This document shows positions 7,886-18,247 of a stretch of DNA of 20,882 nt, one piece after another. The stretch is taken from the NCBI GenBank assembly GCA_003427395.1, contig BFEA01000746.1:9031-29912 (forward strand). Reading direction: 5' to 3'. The DNA comes from Chara braunii. Taxonomy: Eukaryota; Streptophyta; Charophyceae; Charales; Characeae. Within the stretch, counting starts at the first letter, position 1. The number at the start of each line of letters is the position of its first letter. The notes beneath the pieces were generated by a model. The model had not been told where the DNA came from and ran no database searches. It saw only the letters and a list, made by a program, of their open reading frames with translations. Position numbers and translations under genes: made by a program.

Positions 7886-10800
7886 AGTCATATGCCCAAT
7901 GATGAGAGAAGTAGTTGTGCAACATGTTCGTGTATAACTAAGGCAAAGGGTTTGTCGTGGCGCACAAAAACCAAAAGGGCATTTTCAATGAAGTTCGTTT
8001 TTAAAATTTACAAGATGCTCGTGTTTATGCCGGTAATGGTTGACTCATTCTTGCACAAAGAAAAAACTTTTACCGACATGCTGACATTTTTGTTTTCGTT
8101 GAAGGTGAAGTTGGGATTGAGGGGTTTTGAGGATGAGTTTTTTTGTATAGCCTTAAAAAAAATTCTAATAAATTTTGGAAAACTTTTGAGGCAGTGGGTA
8201 AAATTCTTCATAAGTTGGAATGAGTTTTTTAAATGCAAGGGATGTGGGATCGGATAGGCTGAAAATGAAAAGGAAAAAATATTTTTGGGTTCTTGAGGGT
8301 TTGGGGATCATAAGATCTGGGTACATACGATATTGGTACGACCGAAACGATGTGATGTTTTTGTTTTTTTCTCCCTCGGCCAAAAACGAATTTGAACCTG
8401 GTTATTTTTTTTTATCATTTGGATTGACTCTTCTGGGGATGGATGACTTTCAATTAGACTCGTAGGGTAGCACCCCTAATAATTTTATAGGATATTCATA
8501 TCTTACTGATTAGTAAATTTTGGTTGCACCTATTTGTCATCTCCACCGTTATGCAGAAGGCCCATGACGAGTCTCGTATTGGCGATTAGATGAAAAATGT
8601 AAAATTGACTGCTAGATAGGCTTATATGGATGTTCACAACATATGGGCAATGCCTAGTTTCGATTCGGGCATATAGACTACGTTTCAAGTTTTTCTAATG
8701 ATGCCCATCTCGTCACGTTCAGGAATTTCGGGGATCTAACACGTTGACTTGATTTTATATTCGTTCTAATTTCTTATATGTTTACCTTTTTTTATATCTA
8801 TCTTTCATGTTTGTGGATGATCTTATTTTGTTTGTTATTTTAACGTTTGTCTTTGATTCATGAGACTTTATATGCTTGTTATATGCATACGAAAGACTCA
8901 CTACCTACCAGAGTGACAAAAAAACACTTGCCCAACGAGACTAAATAAGAATAAAAAAAACAGTTCTAATCTATTTTTTATTTTCTTATTAATTCAATAA
9001 TTTAAGTGTTAGTATGAGGTAAAAGTTATTCGGTTAATTTTTCCATAAAGGTTTTCTTTTCTATTTTTTTACTTTTTATTTTTTCTTTGGAACCTTTTTT
9101 TACCCTCGTACGGTCGGGCCACCCAGTCAACAAAGGTGACCTAGGAGGTCTGATTGGTAACTCATTTTATAATTTACTAAAATTTGATATTTAGAAAAAA
9201 CTAAGGCGCTGATTTCACTTTGAAAATGTGTTTCAAATATAATTTTTGTGAATGTTACGTCAAACCAAGGAAGATCATTAATCTATACAACCTAGCTTTA
9301 GGGTTGGATGGGATGTGTTGTATTTGAGAGATACATGAACTAGATTTTAAAATCGTGATTGCTTCCTAGTTACCCCTAGTATTTAAAAAAATAAATAATG
9401 TGACCATAAATGAACTAGACAAGATTTAATGTAATCTCTATGACTCATGGTTTAATCATATACTACCTTGTGTGTGAGGTATGAGTATTAAAATATGTAT
9501 ATTTAAATGTGATGTAAAATATGATATATAAGAATTTCATAGTAAACAAAAATAGAAATTATGATTATTAAAATTTGTGAAAATTTTATTTATTATAACT
9601 AAGTTATAAACTTTTATGTAACGATACTATACATTAAATTAAATTAAATTTACAGAAATTGAGGTAGTGTGGTTATAAAAACGCAAATATCGAGTTGGAT
9701 GATCCATAAATTTTTATAATTATGATAATCCTAAAAATAAAATATAAAAACGTGTTGTGTATGTCAAGTATAATACAGGTGTTTATGTGGTTTATTAGTA
9801 TTATAGTATATGTTTCAAATGACATCTTGGACGTATAGATAAGGCTTAAAAGAGGTTACAATGATTTAAATTGAGCTTTTGTGTTAATTATTATTTAAAT
9901 TTTTTGTTCGATTCTTATGTTTTTTTTATTTTAGGAATAATGAGGTGAATCTAAAAAAAAGTTATTTGCATTGTCACCTTATACGACATAATTATCTTTT
10001 ATTGGATTTAAGTTTATTATTAAAAAATAAAAAACTATTTTAGGGTTACAGACCTGAATTTGTAACTGTTTTACCTTTCGATAGGTTGGAAAAATGTCTC
10101 AAAGGAGTGTGACCGTATGGTAGATATAGGAGGGGGTCTACGAAGCATAAATTAAATTGTCGACATCAACTGATGTACTGTTCGTTTACTAATCTTGAAA
10201 AGATTTTCGATCCCTTCCACTGGATTTTGAATCTTTCAATATAGTTGTTCATTTACATCAGTTATCTTATATCTGAGTCCTCTCTCATTCTGATATTATT
10301 GTCGTTCGTAGTTATTTTTTTATATCCTCCAAGTATTATTGAAAGAGCGTTTGCAAACCCTCTCCATCCATTGTGTAGTGACTCTTCCATATTAGCCATA
10401 GGATGAAGAAAGTAGTCAGGTTGTATATGCTTGTTTGAAATTGGGATCCTTATGCTTGCAAAATTGACTTAACTAGGATGGGTTCTTAGGCCCAAATTAG
10501 CCTCATACCCGTCATCGCTATCTAAAGGTAATCCCACCACTTCCATAATATGATCGTTGTAAAACAGAACAATAAGACATGTTCCACATCCCCTCTCCGT
10601 TTCTTTTTGGAATGCTCTTGGTACAGAATGTACATAAAAATAAACCCTCATCATTTTTTTAAATATAAATCAAGTATATTTTACTAACAACAATTATATT
10701 GCTTACAAACATAAACCCACACCAATTTCAAAGTAGGCATGCATCTATATAAATCTTACTCGTTCAAACAACGTATAGATGAACCTAGCTTAAATCGGCA

Positions 10801-12529
10801 CCAGGGTCATCAGACACCTTGTCCGGCTAAAAAAAAAAAGAAAAAAAAAAAATCCACCGAAACCACATACGAGGTTTCACTTGCCCAGATGATCAATTTA
10901 TGACTATTGTTCCTCGTTATCTAAAGTTAGTGCGACTTGGCCCCAAGAGTCCTCCCCGAAACAAATGTTAGAGATAATAATTTATTTTGTTTTGTTTTTC
11001 ATACCCTATATGAACTCCACGGCTTCGGGTCAAGCCTTACTAATAGGAGGCCAATTTAAAATTATGGTATAGTTTGACATGACTCACTTGAGTGACACAC
11101 TATTTTATTTGGATCTAACAGACCTCAAAACCATGGGGGGTTGAAATAATTTAACAAGAAAGGAAAAAGAACACGACCTCTAAGTTTTTTTTTGTAGAGG
11201 AAATACAAAAATGCACGCCAAACTTTGTTGAACTGCCATTACGACATTTTATCTTTTGTTCTCCCTAGCACCACCAACCATTTTAATCCGATGGTGCCGG
11301 ACCTCCCAAGAATATGGTTTATGTTATATCCATGACTCAACCTTGACCTTTCAAAATAAATTATGATTTAATAAAATAAAAATATATTTTGCCCAAAACA
11401 CTGGCGGTGCCCACATAATTCTTTATCTGGCCAAGCATCCATGACCTTTGTTTCTAACCTACCAACCAGTACGTCCGAAACGAGGAACGTCTCTTTTTGT
11501 ACCTATTGTTGCTCATGTCTATGAAAAAAGTTATAGCAGGTGTCAACTGTCAAATAAAACTTTTTTTTTTTTTTTAACCCGATTTAGGCTCATGTTGAAA
11601 ACCAAGTTCAATGTCTAATTATCTGCAACTTCTAAAACAAGGCAGAAAATTGACCGATGAAACAACAACCCCAAGTAAAAGGAAAGATAAATTAGTAAGA
11701 AAAGATGTAAAAAAAATATTACCTAGTTTCTCTTAATAGGGAAATTTTGCTCCATGAAGTATGAAATCTCGACAATTTTAGATTAAACCCGAAAAAAGGA
11801 TGAGATTAAATCCTATAATCATCTCAAGTCGAAAAGGAAATCAATCAGCTTATGAGTATAGTTGATTCATTTCTCTGCAGCCTCAATCCTATGGAGTATA
11901 AGAAACCAAATACGTCTAGTGTCAACCATCTCAGCGAATACAACCTTCTCGCAGCATTCCCAACACCAGTACATATAGTCACACCGCTTTTTATGGCATT
12001 GTTACCTGTATTTCCCATAAAATCAAAGTACCACTAGAAGCATGAGCTACCAATACGAGTTTCCCCACACGCAGCCTTAGATCGCAGTGTGTATAATGAT
12101 CACAATCGGTACAGCTAAAACTTACTGTCAGCTCACCTACATTTTTTTCCTTGAAGATTGACCAGACATTTCATGCATCAACACATGAAAACACCCGAGG
12201 ACAATTCAACATGTGTCTGATAGTTCCAAATCTACCATTCTCACATAAAACTAAAACCAAAACCCATACAATAGTCGAATGAAACAATTACAAAATTGTT
12301 AACGACAAGAGTTCAGAAAGTTTTAGTAATCCGATAGATGGGTGGTGTGGTACTACACAAGAGATAAATGCATAAGCATGTTTCTTAATTTGAAACACTA
12401 GAGGAAATGCATCTATCCTAAATTATAATCATGTACAGTAAAAAGGGGGGACTGACTATCTTTGACAGCAGGTGGTTGTCACACATACTCCTTATTTGAG
12501 GAACCAAGTACGGACACTGTAATACAAAT
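7886..12529. other. Long AT-rich stretch without recognised genes
   Basis: About 4.6 kb of low-GC sequence with many A and T runs, for example poly-A tracts near 10832-10852 and a T run at about 11562-11575. A 121-aa frame at 7892-8257 and several 60-80 aa frames occur. They overlap on both strands, are rich in Phe, Lys and Leu as expected of T/A-rich DNA, and match no family I know. No tRNA, tandem array or clear inverted repeat was found. Confidence 0.5.
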
Positions 12530-12979
12530 AACCGACATTTCGTTAAAATTAACATTTTTTACTATTTTCACCAAATTGGGTATCTAAGAAAAAATTGTAT
12601 TTTTTGTCATATTCTTATGTCCATGACATCGAACCATTGATGGTTCAACGTTCTGGGAAAATATGAGTAAGACCATTGATGGTATAACGTCTAGGGGACG
12701 TCAGACCATCTAATGTATGTGGACATAAGTACTGTCAAAATACATCCGAGGGTCAGAAAAAAATAGAAAAAAACGAGGTTGATTAGATGGTCCGACGTAT
12801 TGGGGACGCGGGATCATCAATAGTTTGATGTCGTTGGCAAAAAAAAATGTTTAAAAATACTATACCCTTTTGAAAACCAATTTCGATAAAATAGTAAAAA
12901 ATGTTAATTTGAGGACATTGATTTTAAGACGAATTTCGTTAAAATAATAAAAAATATCATTTTTTACGAAATGTCTGTT
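12530..12979. mobile_element. MITE-like ~450-bp nested inverted-repeat element
   Basis: The left end, AACCGACATTTCGT followed by AAAA and ATTTTTTACTATTTT, matches the reverse complement of the right end, AACAGACATTTCGT followed by AAAA and ATTTTTTATTATTTT, over about 50 bp. A second inverted match to the left end lies inside at 12877-12910. The central part also folds: CTTATGTCCA (12614-12623) pairs with TGGACATAAG (12720-12729), and GACATC..AAC.ATTGATG pairs with sequence near 12811-12832. Flanking AAAT on both sides could be a 4-bp target duplication. There is no transposase, so it would be non-autonomous. Confidence 0.65.
12633..12700. repeat. Duplicated palindromic motif ACCATTGATGGT
   Basis: ACCATTGATGGT, followed by NNAACGT and a GGG, occurs at about 12633 and about 12673, a period near 40 bp. 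The motif is itself palindromic apart from the central TTGA, and lies in the core of the MITE-like element. Confidence 0.65.
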
Positions 12980-13529
12980 AAATGAGAAGGGAACGAGCAA
13001 AATATCAGAAACGTGGATTGAGTCTTCGAATTTCATTTAATATTAAACAACAAGGAAAACCCAATCTCAATCCCAATGTGACACTACCCAATCTCACGTT
13101 TAGAAGAGAGGGATTAAGCCTCGTACACCAACAAAATACAAATCACATAAGTACTTGTAACACAATTTACTATACTTTAGGAATCCTAAAAGACTTACCA
13201 CCATTCGAATGCATTCCACCCCCAAGACGAACAAGCTACTCCAGTCAACAAAGATCAACTGAACTTCGAGTAAGCTCGAGAGCAGAAAACCATGAATCAA
13301 ATTTCAAGGTAGTGAAGCGAGCTATACTCCTGAACCGTTCAACCAACATGACTGATTATTAGAGTAAACTACAGTAAGGAATGATGCCCGACAGTGAGTG
13401 TGACCCTCGTGTGTGTGAGTTATCATGCATGTTGGATGTAGCTCCAACAATATTAAGAACAAGACACAATCAAGACAATACGATCCAACCATATTTTGAA
13501 TAAATGAGTTTTGAACAACAGATCTCGTC
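12980..13529. other. No gene recognised
   Basis: A 126-aa plus-strand frame (12982-13362) begins at the edge of the inverted-repeat element. It shows no recognisable domain, and a minus-strand frame overlaps it. Chance frames are the simpler reading. Confidence 0.45.
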
Positions 13530-13857
13530 TGTAAAAACACATGAGAAAAGTCACAAAACTCAATGAATCTTTCCTATAATGGATGTTAAGTGCATACTAA
13601 GTTTTTAGAGACTCTCAAACAGTGATGCAAAACATGTACAAATAGACTAAGATTGATTCTCGGGTCAAGTGCTGCGATCATGTAAAAGGGATAAAAAAAG
13701 TTACTAAACTCAATGAATCTACTGAGGAATTGAGGCTAAGTGCATGTACTAAGACCAATGCTCAAGTTCTTAGAGACTCTTCAGCAGGGAGGCAAAACAC
13801 TTATAGATGGACTAAGACTAATGCTCAAGTGAAGTGCAACGATTGTGTAAAAGGGAC
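13530..13857. repeat. Tandem duplication, period ~150 bp
   Basis: CTCAATGAATCT occurs at 13559-13570 and 13709-13720, a 150-bp shift. Shared blocks follow in the same order: TAAGTGCAT, TACTAAG, TTAGAGACTCT, GCAAAACA, GACTAAGA, TCAAGTG and TGTAAAAGGGA. The second copy carries small insertions and is slightly longer. A third TGTGTAAAAGGGACAC starts near 13845 but goes no further. Confidence 0.8.
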
Positions 13858-14349
13858 ACACATAAATTCATGGGCGTTCATTTGTGTTTGAATCAATACA
13901 ACAAGAAAGTTCGAATAACATGACTCCAAGACGTCTAGAAACATAATGAATCAATTACACAAGGCTCATAAGGAAGAAACGAACTATGAGTGAATCGATG
14001 TCGGTCATGTAGTACGAACATAGTCCACAAAAATAGTAGATATTCCTTAGAGACACCACCAAATGCCATGCTATATTCTTACTCTCAAAATGGTGAAGCT
14101 TATGACTATTTTCGATGGCAACTTGTACCATAAGATGACTTCCGAACTTGATCTTCACTTGGTAGCTGCTTTGCCTCTTTGAACCGATTTCGTTGTAATT
14201 TCTCCTTGTTGAACTTTGGGAGTAACTCACAATTAATGGCAGTGGCTCTGGCGCTTACCTTGTATATTCTCACCAAGCAGGTCCACTGCCGCTGAATGCC
14301 CTTCCACTGACTCCGAGAAAGCTGCTGATGGGGACGCTCTCTCCTACAC
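13858..14349. other. No clear gene; possible minus-strand exon end
   Basis: AT-rich sequence turns GC-richer from about 14100. An 81-aa minus-strand frame (14106-14351) contains an AAG|GTAAGCG-type splice donor near 14255-14264. The peptide upstream of the donor is not recognisable, so this is only a hint. Confidence 0.3.
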
Positions 14350-14541
14350 ATGAGATCCCCGCATCAAGTTGATAGTAAAGGCGAGGGCATGTTCAGGAGA
14401 GCGTGGCATGCCAAGCCCTCTGACGTTCCACGGAGGGATACCACATATCTCTATGAGGATGACGATGGTCGAAGCCTCGAAATTGACGAAGACGAATTGT
14501 TCAACACAAGCGCCCGTGGTCGCTGCGCTGTAGCGATGTGA
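14350..14541 (+). CDS. Weak candidate short reading frame, 63 aa
   Basis: ATG to stop gives 63 residues with a basic first half and a strongly acidic second half (YEDDDG and EIDEDE). An in-frame TGA lies about 22 bp upstream of the ATG. The composition is more protein-like than that of the surrounding chance frames. There is no recognised domain, no visible promoter and no splice structure, so it may equally be chance. Confidence 0.15.
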   Translation: MRSPHQVDSKGEGMFRRAWHAKPSDVPRRDTTYLYEDDDGRSLEIDEDELFNTSARGRCAVAM

Positions 14542-14760
14542 AACTCTACCGTTTCCGGTGGGAAGCTAACACCCATTGTGCAGCGCTTTCTCAACGTGGC
14601 CGGTACTCCCTGACTGCCTGAGCGCAACATTTTGCTTCTCTCGAGGGCGGCATTTTGCTGCCTTCATGTCTCTCTTTACCTTTTCTGTCGGCATCGAGAA
14701 TTTATGAAGCCCAACTTTTTGGGCAGCTCACTAACCTGAAGGCTGCGCACTACTCCAAAA

Positions 14761-15002
14761 CTAAACTGAAACCCCGCTAGTTGGGCTTAGCCCCCAGTCT
14801 TCGGAGCCCTTTTGCAGTCTTCAGGGAGCCCCCCCCCACCTAATCCTCTCCCACATGATGAGAGAGTCCAGCTGCACTAGCACTAAACTGAAACCCCGCG
14901 AGTGGGGCTTAGCCCCCAGTCTTCGGAGCCCTTTTGCAGTCTTCAGGGAACCCCCACCACCTAATCCTCTCCCACATGATGAGAGAGTCCAGCTGCACTA
15001 GC
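14761..15002. repeat. Recent 122-bp tandem duplication
   Basis: Two near-identical copies start at CTAAACTGAAACCCCGC (14761 and 14883) and end at CAGCTGCACTAGC. Differences are a few substitutions (CTAGTTGGG versus CGAGTGGGG, and others) and one base in the C-run. High identity points to a young duplication. The 122-bp period equals that of the 2500-3095 array, but the sequences are unrelated. Confidence 0.9.
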
Positions 15003-15856
15003 CCACAGGGGGTTTTGTAACCGGGTGATACCAGTGGGGTGTCTGCCTCTTGCACTACTGCTGTGTGCCTCCCATCTCTTCCCCCTCACCCTGTGAACAT
15101 CAGTGGGCCTTGGTAATTTCATGGATTGGGGGTCAATGGGCTCTCTCCAGCTGGTAAACACCCAGTTTGCCCAGGCAGGTGGGTGTGGCGTTTGGGAATT
15201 GAGCCGATGACCTGCGTAGTGCTATTCGAGCCGCCAAGCTCAGATGTTGGTAATGTGAATAGGGAAGGAGATAACGGATGAGCACTGGTGGAGGTGACCG
15301 GGCGGCCCATCACATCAGAGGAACAACTCGAGGGCGGTTGTGACCTTTGCTACCGGGAAAGTTGTCAAGATCTGACTGTGCGCGCCCACCCCCCCTCCTC
15401 CCCCCCAGGGCTAGGCCCCACTTACATGAATTAAGCGATACTGACCGTCGATAGCAAAGATCGACCGCCAGAATCTCTTAATCCGTGCAAGTGGGACCTT
15501 GCCCCCGGCCACAACTTACCTTCCCGCACCCTCCCCACACAAAGTCTGGGGGTCTGTGTGCGCCATGCTGCATTGAGTGGTGAACAGGAACTGGAGAGCT
15601 GTACGGGCCTGTACGACTGTCCAGATACCTGACCTGCAACTGACAGTAGTCAGGTTATTTGCTGAGATCCTGTTGTTGAACACAACGATAAGAAATCTTG
15701 TTGAACGCAACGATTAGTTGGAAAACACTCTGTGCCGCCCCTCACAACGGTAGGCAGGACGGATAGCGGTGGTGCAGAGTCATGGTTTCCTTTCGTTTCG
15801 TCATGTTTTGCCCCCCTTTCTCGTCGTCGCGCCCTTGCGTCGGGGGGTAGTCCTTT
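15003..15856. other. No gene recognised
   Basis: GC-rich sequence with C-runs near 15390-15410. Overlapping frames on the minus strand (15516-16056) lack protein-family features. A duplicated phrase, TTGTTGAACaCAACGAT and TTGTTGAACGCAACGAT, lies at about 15672 and 15698. Confidence 0.5.
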
Positions 15857-15962
15857 CGTTTCGTTCTGAGCAGGCGAGGAGACGGAACGTGGGAGGGGTA
15901 AATAAAATAGCGCGACCCGAACCGGAAAAATAAACTTGAATGAACTTGTACACACAGGGGCC

Positions 15963-16116
15963 AAGTCCCACCAGCAGCGTTGAGTTTCCTCATCGCCTGA
16001 ATTTGAACGTGTTTCTGGAGATGTGGACAAATCTGGTTGAGTTTCCTCAACCCCACATTACCACAAACGCGTCCAGATTCAGGCGTTGCGGAAACTCAAC
16101 GCTGCTAGTGGGACTT
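15963..16116. mobile_element. Foldback with gap-free 64-bp arms
   Basis: Left arm 15963-16026 and the reverse complement of right arm 16053-16116 align over all 64 positions with 9 mismatches and no gaps. The spacer is 26 bp and itself contains a TTGAGTTTCCTCAA palindrome. ACTTGTACACaCAG (from about 15946) and ACTTGTACACcCAG (from about 16113) flank the arms as a direct repeat resembling a target duplication, though the right copy overlaps the arm by 4 bp. Confidence 0.8.
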
Positions 16117-16181
16117 GTACACCCAGCCCATCCTGCCTGACTTCGAACCCCGTTTCGATTCCGAGAAGGCGAGGCGACGGT

Positions 16182-16204
16182 AAAAAAAAAAAAAAAAAAA
16201 AAAA
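16182..16204. repeat. Poly-A tract inside repeat copy 2
   Basis: Twenty-three A residues lie inside the second flanking direct repeat, at a point where the first copy has none. Confidence 0.95.
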
Positions 16205-16253
16205 GGGAGGGGTAAATAGCGGGCCCCAAACCGGAAAAATGAACCTGAACACG

Positions 16254-16325
16254 CAGCCCATGGTGCATGAGTGGCACGCTCATTGACTGCTGATACGCCG
16301 TGGGTTCAAATCGCGACCCATCATA
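16254..16325 (+). repeat. tRNA-derived SINE head
   Basis: An A box TGGTGCATGAGTGG (16261-16274) and a B box GGTTCAAATCG (16303-16313) are 42 nt apart, with a T-arm-like TGGGTTCAAATCGCGACCCA. The anticodon arm is degenerate. About 100 bp downstream is a purine/A-rich tract (16420-16485) that could be the element's tail. It is best read as a SINE and not a functional tRNA. Confidence 0.55.
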
Positions 16326-16428
16326 TCAGTAACTCTAGATTATCTGGTGCCGGTCAGCTCGATGACGATCCCTCAAGGTCGCCTCCCTGTCTTTAATCTT
16401 TCAAAAATGCAAATGAAAATCAAAATCA

Positions 16429-16498
16429 AAGGGAAAAAAAAAGAGAAAAAAAAGAAACGAAAAAAAAGAAAAGAAAAAAGACGGGAGAGAGAAAGCCG
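16429..16498. repeat. A/G-rich low-complexity tract
   Basis: GAAAAAAA and GAAA-type repeats run for about 70 bp downstream of the SINE-like head. The 103-aa frame through it (16347-16658) owes its long Lys/Glu/Arg run to this tract alone. Confidence 0.7.
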
Positions 16499-16550
16499 AC
16501 CAGGTTCATTGCATCGTCATCCGTCGCAGGTCCTTCAGAGGGGAATGAGG

Positions 16551-16670
16551 GGCCTCGCTGCACTACTCTGGACATGCATAAAAGACAAAAAACATGGCGG
16601 TGTATCTGTCGATATTATAGCGGAAGATTCATTCTCGTGTTGCGCATTTCAAGAGTAGTGCAGCGAGGCC
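16551..16670. mobile_element. Inverted repeat with perfect 19-bp arms
   Basis: GGCCTCGCTGCACTACTCT (16551-16569) is perfectly complementary to 16652-16670, with an 82-bp intervening loop. The perfect identity suggests a young small foldback, or selection on a hairpin transcript. No target-site duplication was identified. Confidence 0.7.
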
Positions 16671-16757
16671 TGAGGACTGCGATTACCGTCAGAACCGGAA
16701 AGGTAGGGAGAACAGCCCGAAAACCGCATGGCGCCATGCAGAGAATTTTGTCAGATT

Positions 16758-16774
16758 AAAAAAAAAAAAAAAAA
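16758..16774. repeat. Poly-A tract
   Basis: Seventeen A residues, possibly the 3' tail of a retroposed segment lying to the left. Confidence 0.85.
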
Positions 16775-16818
16775 CAGAAAGTCAGGAAAAAGGATCGCTG
16801 GGACTATTGGATTAGCCC

Positions 16819-16910
16819 GACTGCAGAAGACTACACATGTACATGGACGGTAGTAAGACCACATGACTGCATAAGACTACACATGTGCATGGACGGTTAT
16901 AACACCACAT
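16819..16910. repeat. 46-bp tandem duplication
   Basis: GACTGCA.AAGACTACACATGT.CATGGACGGT..TAA.ACCACAT occurs twice, at 16819-16864 and 16865-16910, with a handful of substitutions. Confidence 0.85.
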
Positions 16911-16914
16911 ACAT

Positions 16915-17360
16915 TTGGGCTGATCCGACATTTCGAATGTACCGCACGGTAACTAGGGTCCAGATGCATGCAGGCTGCTGGGTAGAGTAGATCGAGGCCC
17001 CCTATGCGCGCAGAAGGTGTGCAATATGCGCCTAGAGTGGCGGCTGCCTTGAGCACGCGCTCATTTTCAGGCAGGCGGGGGGTGCTCAACGGCAATGAGA
17101 TCCCCGGCATTCGCTCACGGCGCAAGACGACATAGCAGAGTCACACAGTCTCTGTCTCTGCGGGAAGCGGGAGCGGATCCGCGCTCGCGCTCGATAGCGC
17201 GGGGCAGAAAACGACAGAAAGAAGAGCACTTGGCGCCAAGGCGCATCGCACGGCGACGAGAATAGGACAAGGGACGAATCCATTGCTGAGGGCGTTCTAG
17301 ACCTCGAGGCGGGAGGGATAGGACTTCAAATGCGAAACCGATTTGGCGTGTAGCGAGGAA
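16915..17360. other. GC-rich stretch, no recognised gene
   Basis: High CpG content and overlapping short frames on the minus strand. None has a recognisable domain. A 167-aa minus frame (17115-17618) is largely driven by the adjacent GGAA-rich tract. Confidence 0.4.
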
Positions 17361-17369
17361 TAGGCGGTG

Positions 17370-17411
17370 AGGGAGGAAGGAAAGGAAGGAAAGGAAGGAA
17401 AAGGAAGAAGG
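17370..17411. repeat. GGAA-type low-complexity repeat
   Basis: Repeated GGAAGGAAA units forming a purine-only stretch. Confidence 0.85.
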
Positions 17412-17725
17412 CGGGCTGTAGCTGTAGGAGAGAAGGCTGACTATTCTCCGGAGTGCGGGTTGAATGCTGGTACGACTTTTCTGGCTGTTTGTGCTGGATC
17501 TATGGTCTATGGTAGCCCGCCGGGAGTGTAGATGGTTCGAACCATCGTCCTTAATGTGTGGTTGTTTTTGAGCGCGGGCGTGGCGGCGGGAGTTCTGTTT
17601 TGCCGATTCTGTTTTCAAGGAGATGCTAGTGTAGTGCAGTGTAGTCTACTACCGGTAGGCAATAAGTGTTGCCGCCCGAAGAGAGTGGTTTTCACCCCTA
17701 CACGCTTTTGGGTTGGGGTTCATCC

Positions 17726-17773
17726 CTCCTCCTCTCCTCCTCTCCTCCTCTCCTCCTCTCCTCCTCTCCTCCT
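17726..17773. repeat. (CTCCTCTC)n minisatellite
   Basis: Six units of an 8-bp CTCCTCTC pattern. The pyrimidine strand here pairs with a pure purine strand, giving triplex potential. Confidence 0.9.
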
Positions 17774-17990
17774 GGCTCGCCTCCCAGCTCGTGGCGGGGT
17801 TCTGTTACGTGCTTTGCGCGGGCTTTGGTTGGCTCCTTGCTCCCTGAATTGTGTATGTCGCCCCGCTCTTTTTTTGTCTCTTTCCTAAACTAACCAGGCG
17901 GTTAACTTAAGGGCCGGAGAGCATCGAACGGTAGGGATTGCGCACCGGAGAGCGCGCGCAATGCGGGGAGCGATTTGGTTGAAGTTGGAA

Positions 17991-18030
17991 GTCATTGAAT
18001 GAAGCTGAATGAAGCTGAATGACGTTGAAT
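17991..18030. repeat. 10-bp minisatellite GAAGCTGAAT
   Basis: Four consecutive decamers, GTCATTGAAT, GAAGCTGAAT twice and GACGTTGAAT. The last runs into the tRNA-like segment. Confidence 0.75.
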
Positions 18031-18170
18031 CCTGGATACAAGCTGGGAGATTAATGCGGTTGATGGATCTTGAGTTCGAGTCCCGCGGAAGTCACATAGA
18101 AACAACCACACAATAACGTCAGGGAAGTGGAATCGTGGATGCAATCTGGGAGATTATGCGATCGATTGCG
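18027..18170 (+). repeat. Duplicated tRNA-like segment
   Basis: GAATCcTGGATaCAAgCTGGGAGATTAATGCG begins at 18027 and recurs with a few changes at about 18130. After the first copy comes a B-box-like AGTTCGAGTCC (18073-18083) at tRNA-like spacing from TGGATACAAGCTGGG (18033). The second copy lacks the B box. It is probably a decayed SINE head with a partial duplicate. Confidence 0.4.
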
Positions 18171-18247
18171 TAGGGGTGACCCTCACTTTGAGTAGAGGAT
18201 AGGAGGTAGGTGGCGGGGCGGGGGGGGAAAAGTCCTGCTGCACATAT

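Larger units (their letters stand above)
15857..16257. repeat. Direct ~100-bp repeats flanking a foldback
   Basis: Copy 1 (15857-15957) and copy 2 (16151-16253) share CGTTTCG.T.C.GAG.AGGCGAGG.GACGG, GGGAGGGGTAAATA, ACCGGAAAAAT.AAC.TGAA and AC.CAG. Copy 2 carries a 23-A insertion (16182-16204) where copy 1 has only a few bases. The foldback lies between them. The arrangement suggests one element interrupted or duplicated around an inverted repeat. Confidence 0.75.

Noticed and set aside
7892-8465. 121-aa and 81-aa plus-strand frames following the second hairpin series
   Set aside because: They overlap in different phases, minus-strand frames cover the same bases, and the residue bias follows T/A-rich composition. 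No domain is recognisable.
10469-10654. 61-aa minus-strand frame resembling a possible transposase or gag fragment
   Set aside because: It is too short, with no motif that could be tied to a family and no continuation in neighbouring frames.
2500-15002. Relationship between the 122-bp array at 2500-3095 and the 122-bp duplication at 14761-15002
   Set aside because: Only the period agrees; the sequences share no blocks.
15194-15238. Minus-strand tRNA-like A and B boxes
   Set aside because: The box spacing is about 32 nt and the B box is a poor match, so chance is the better explanation.
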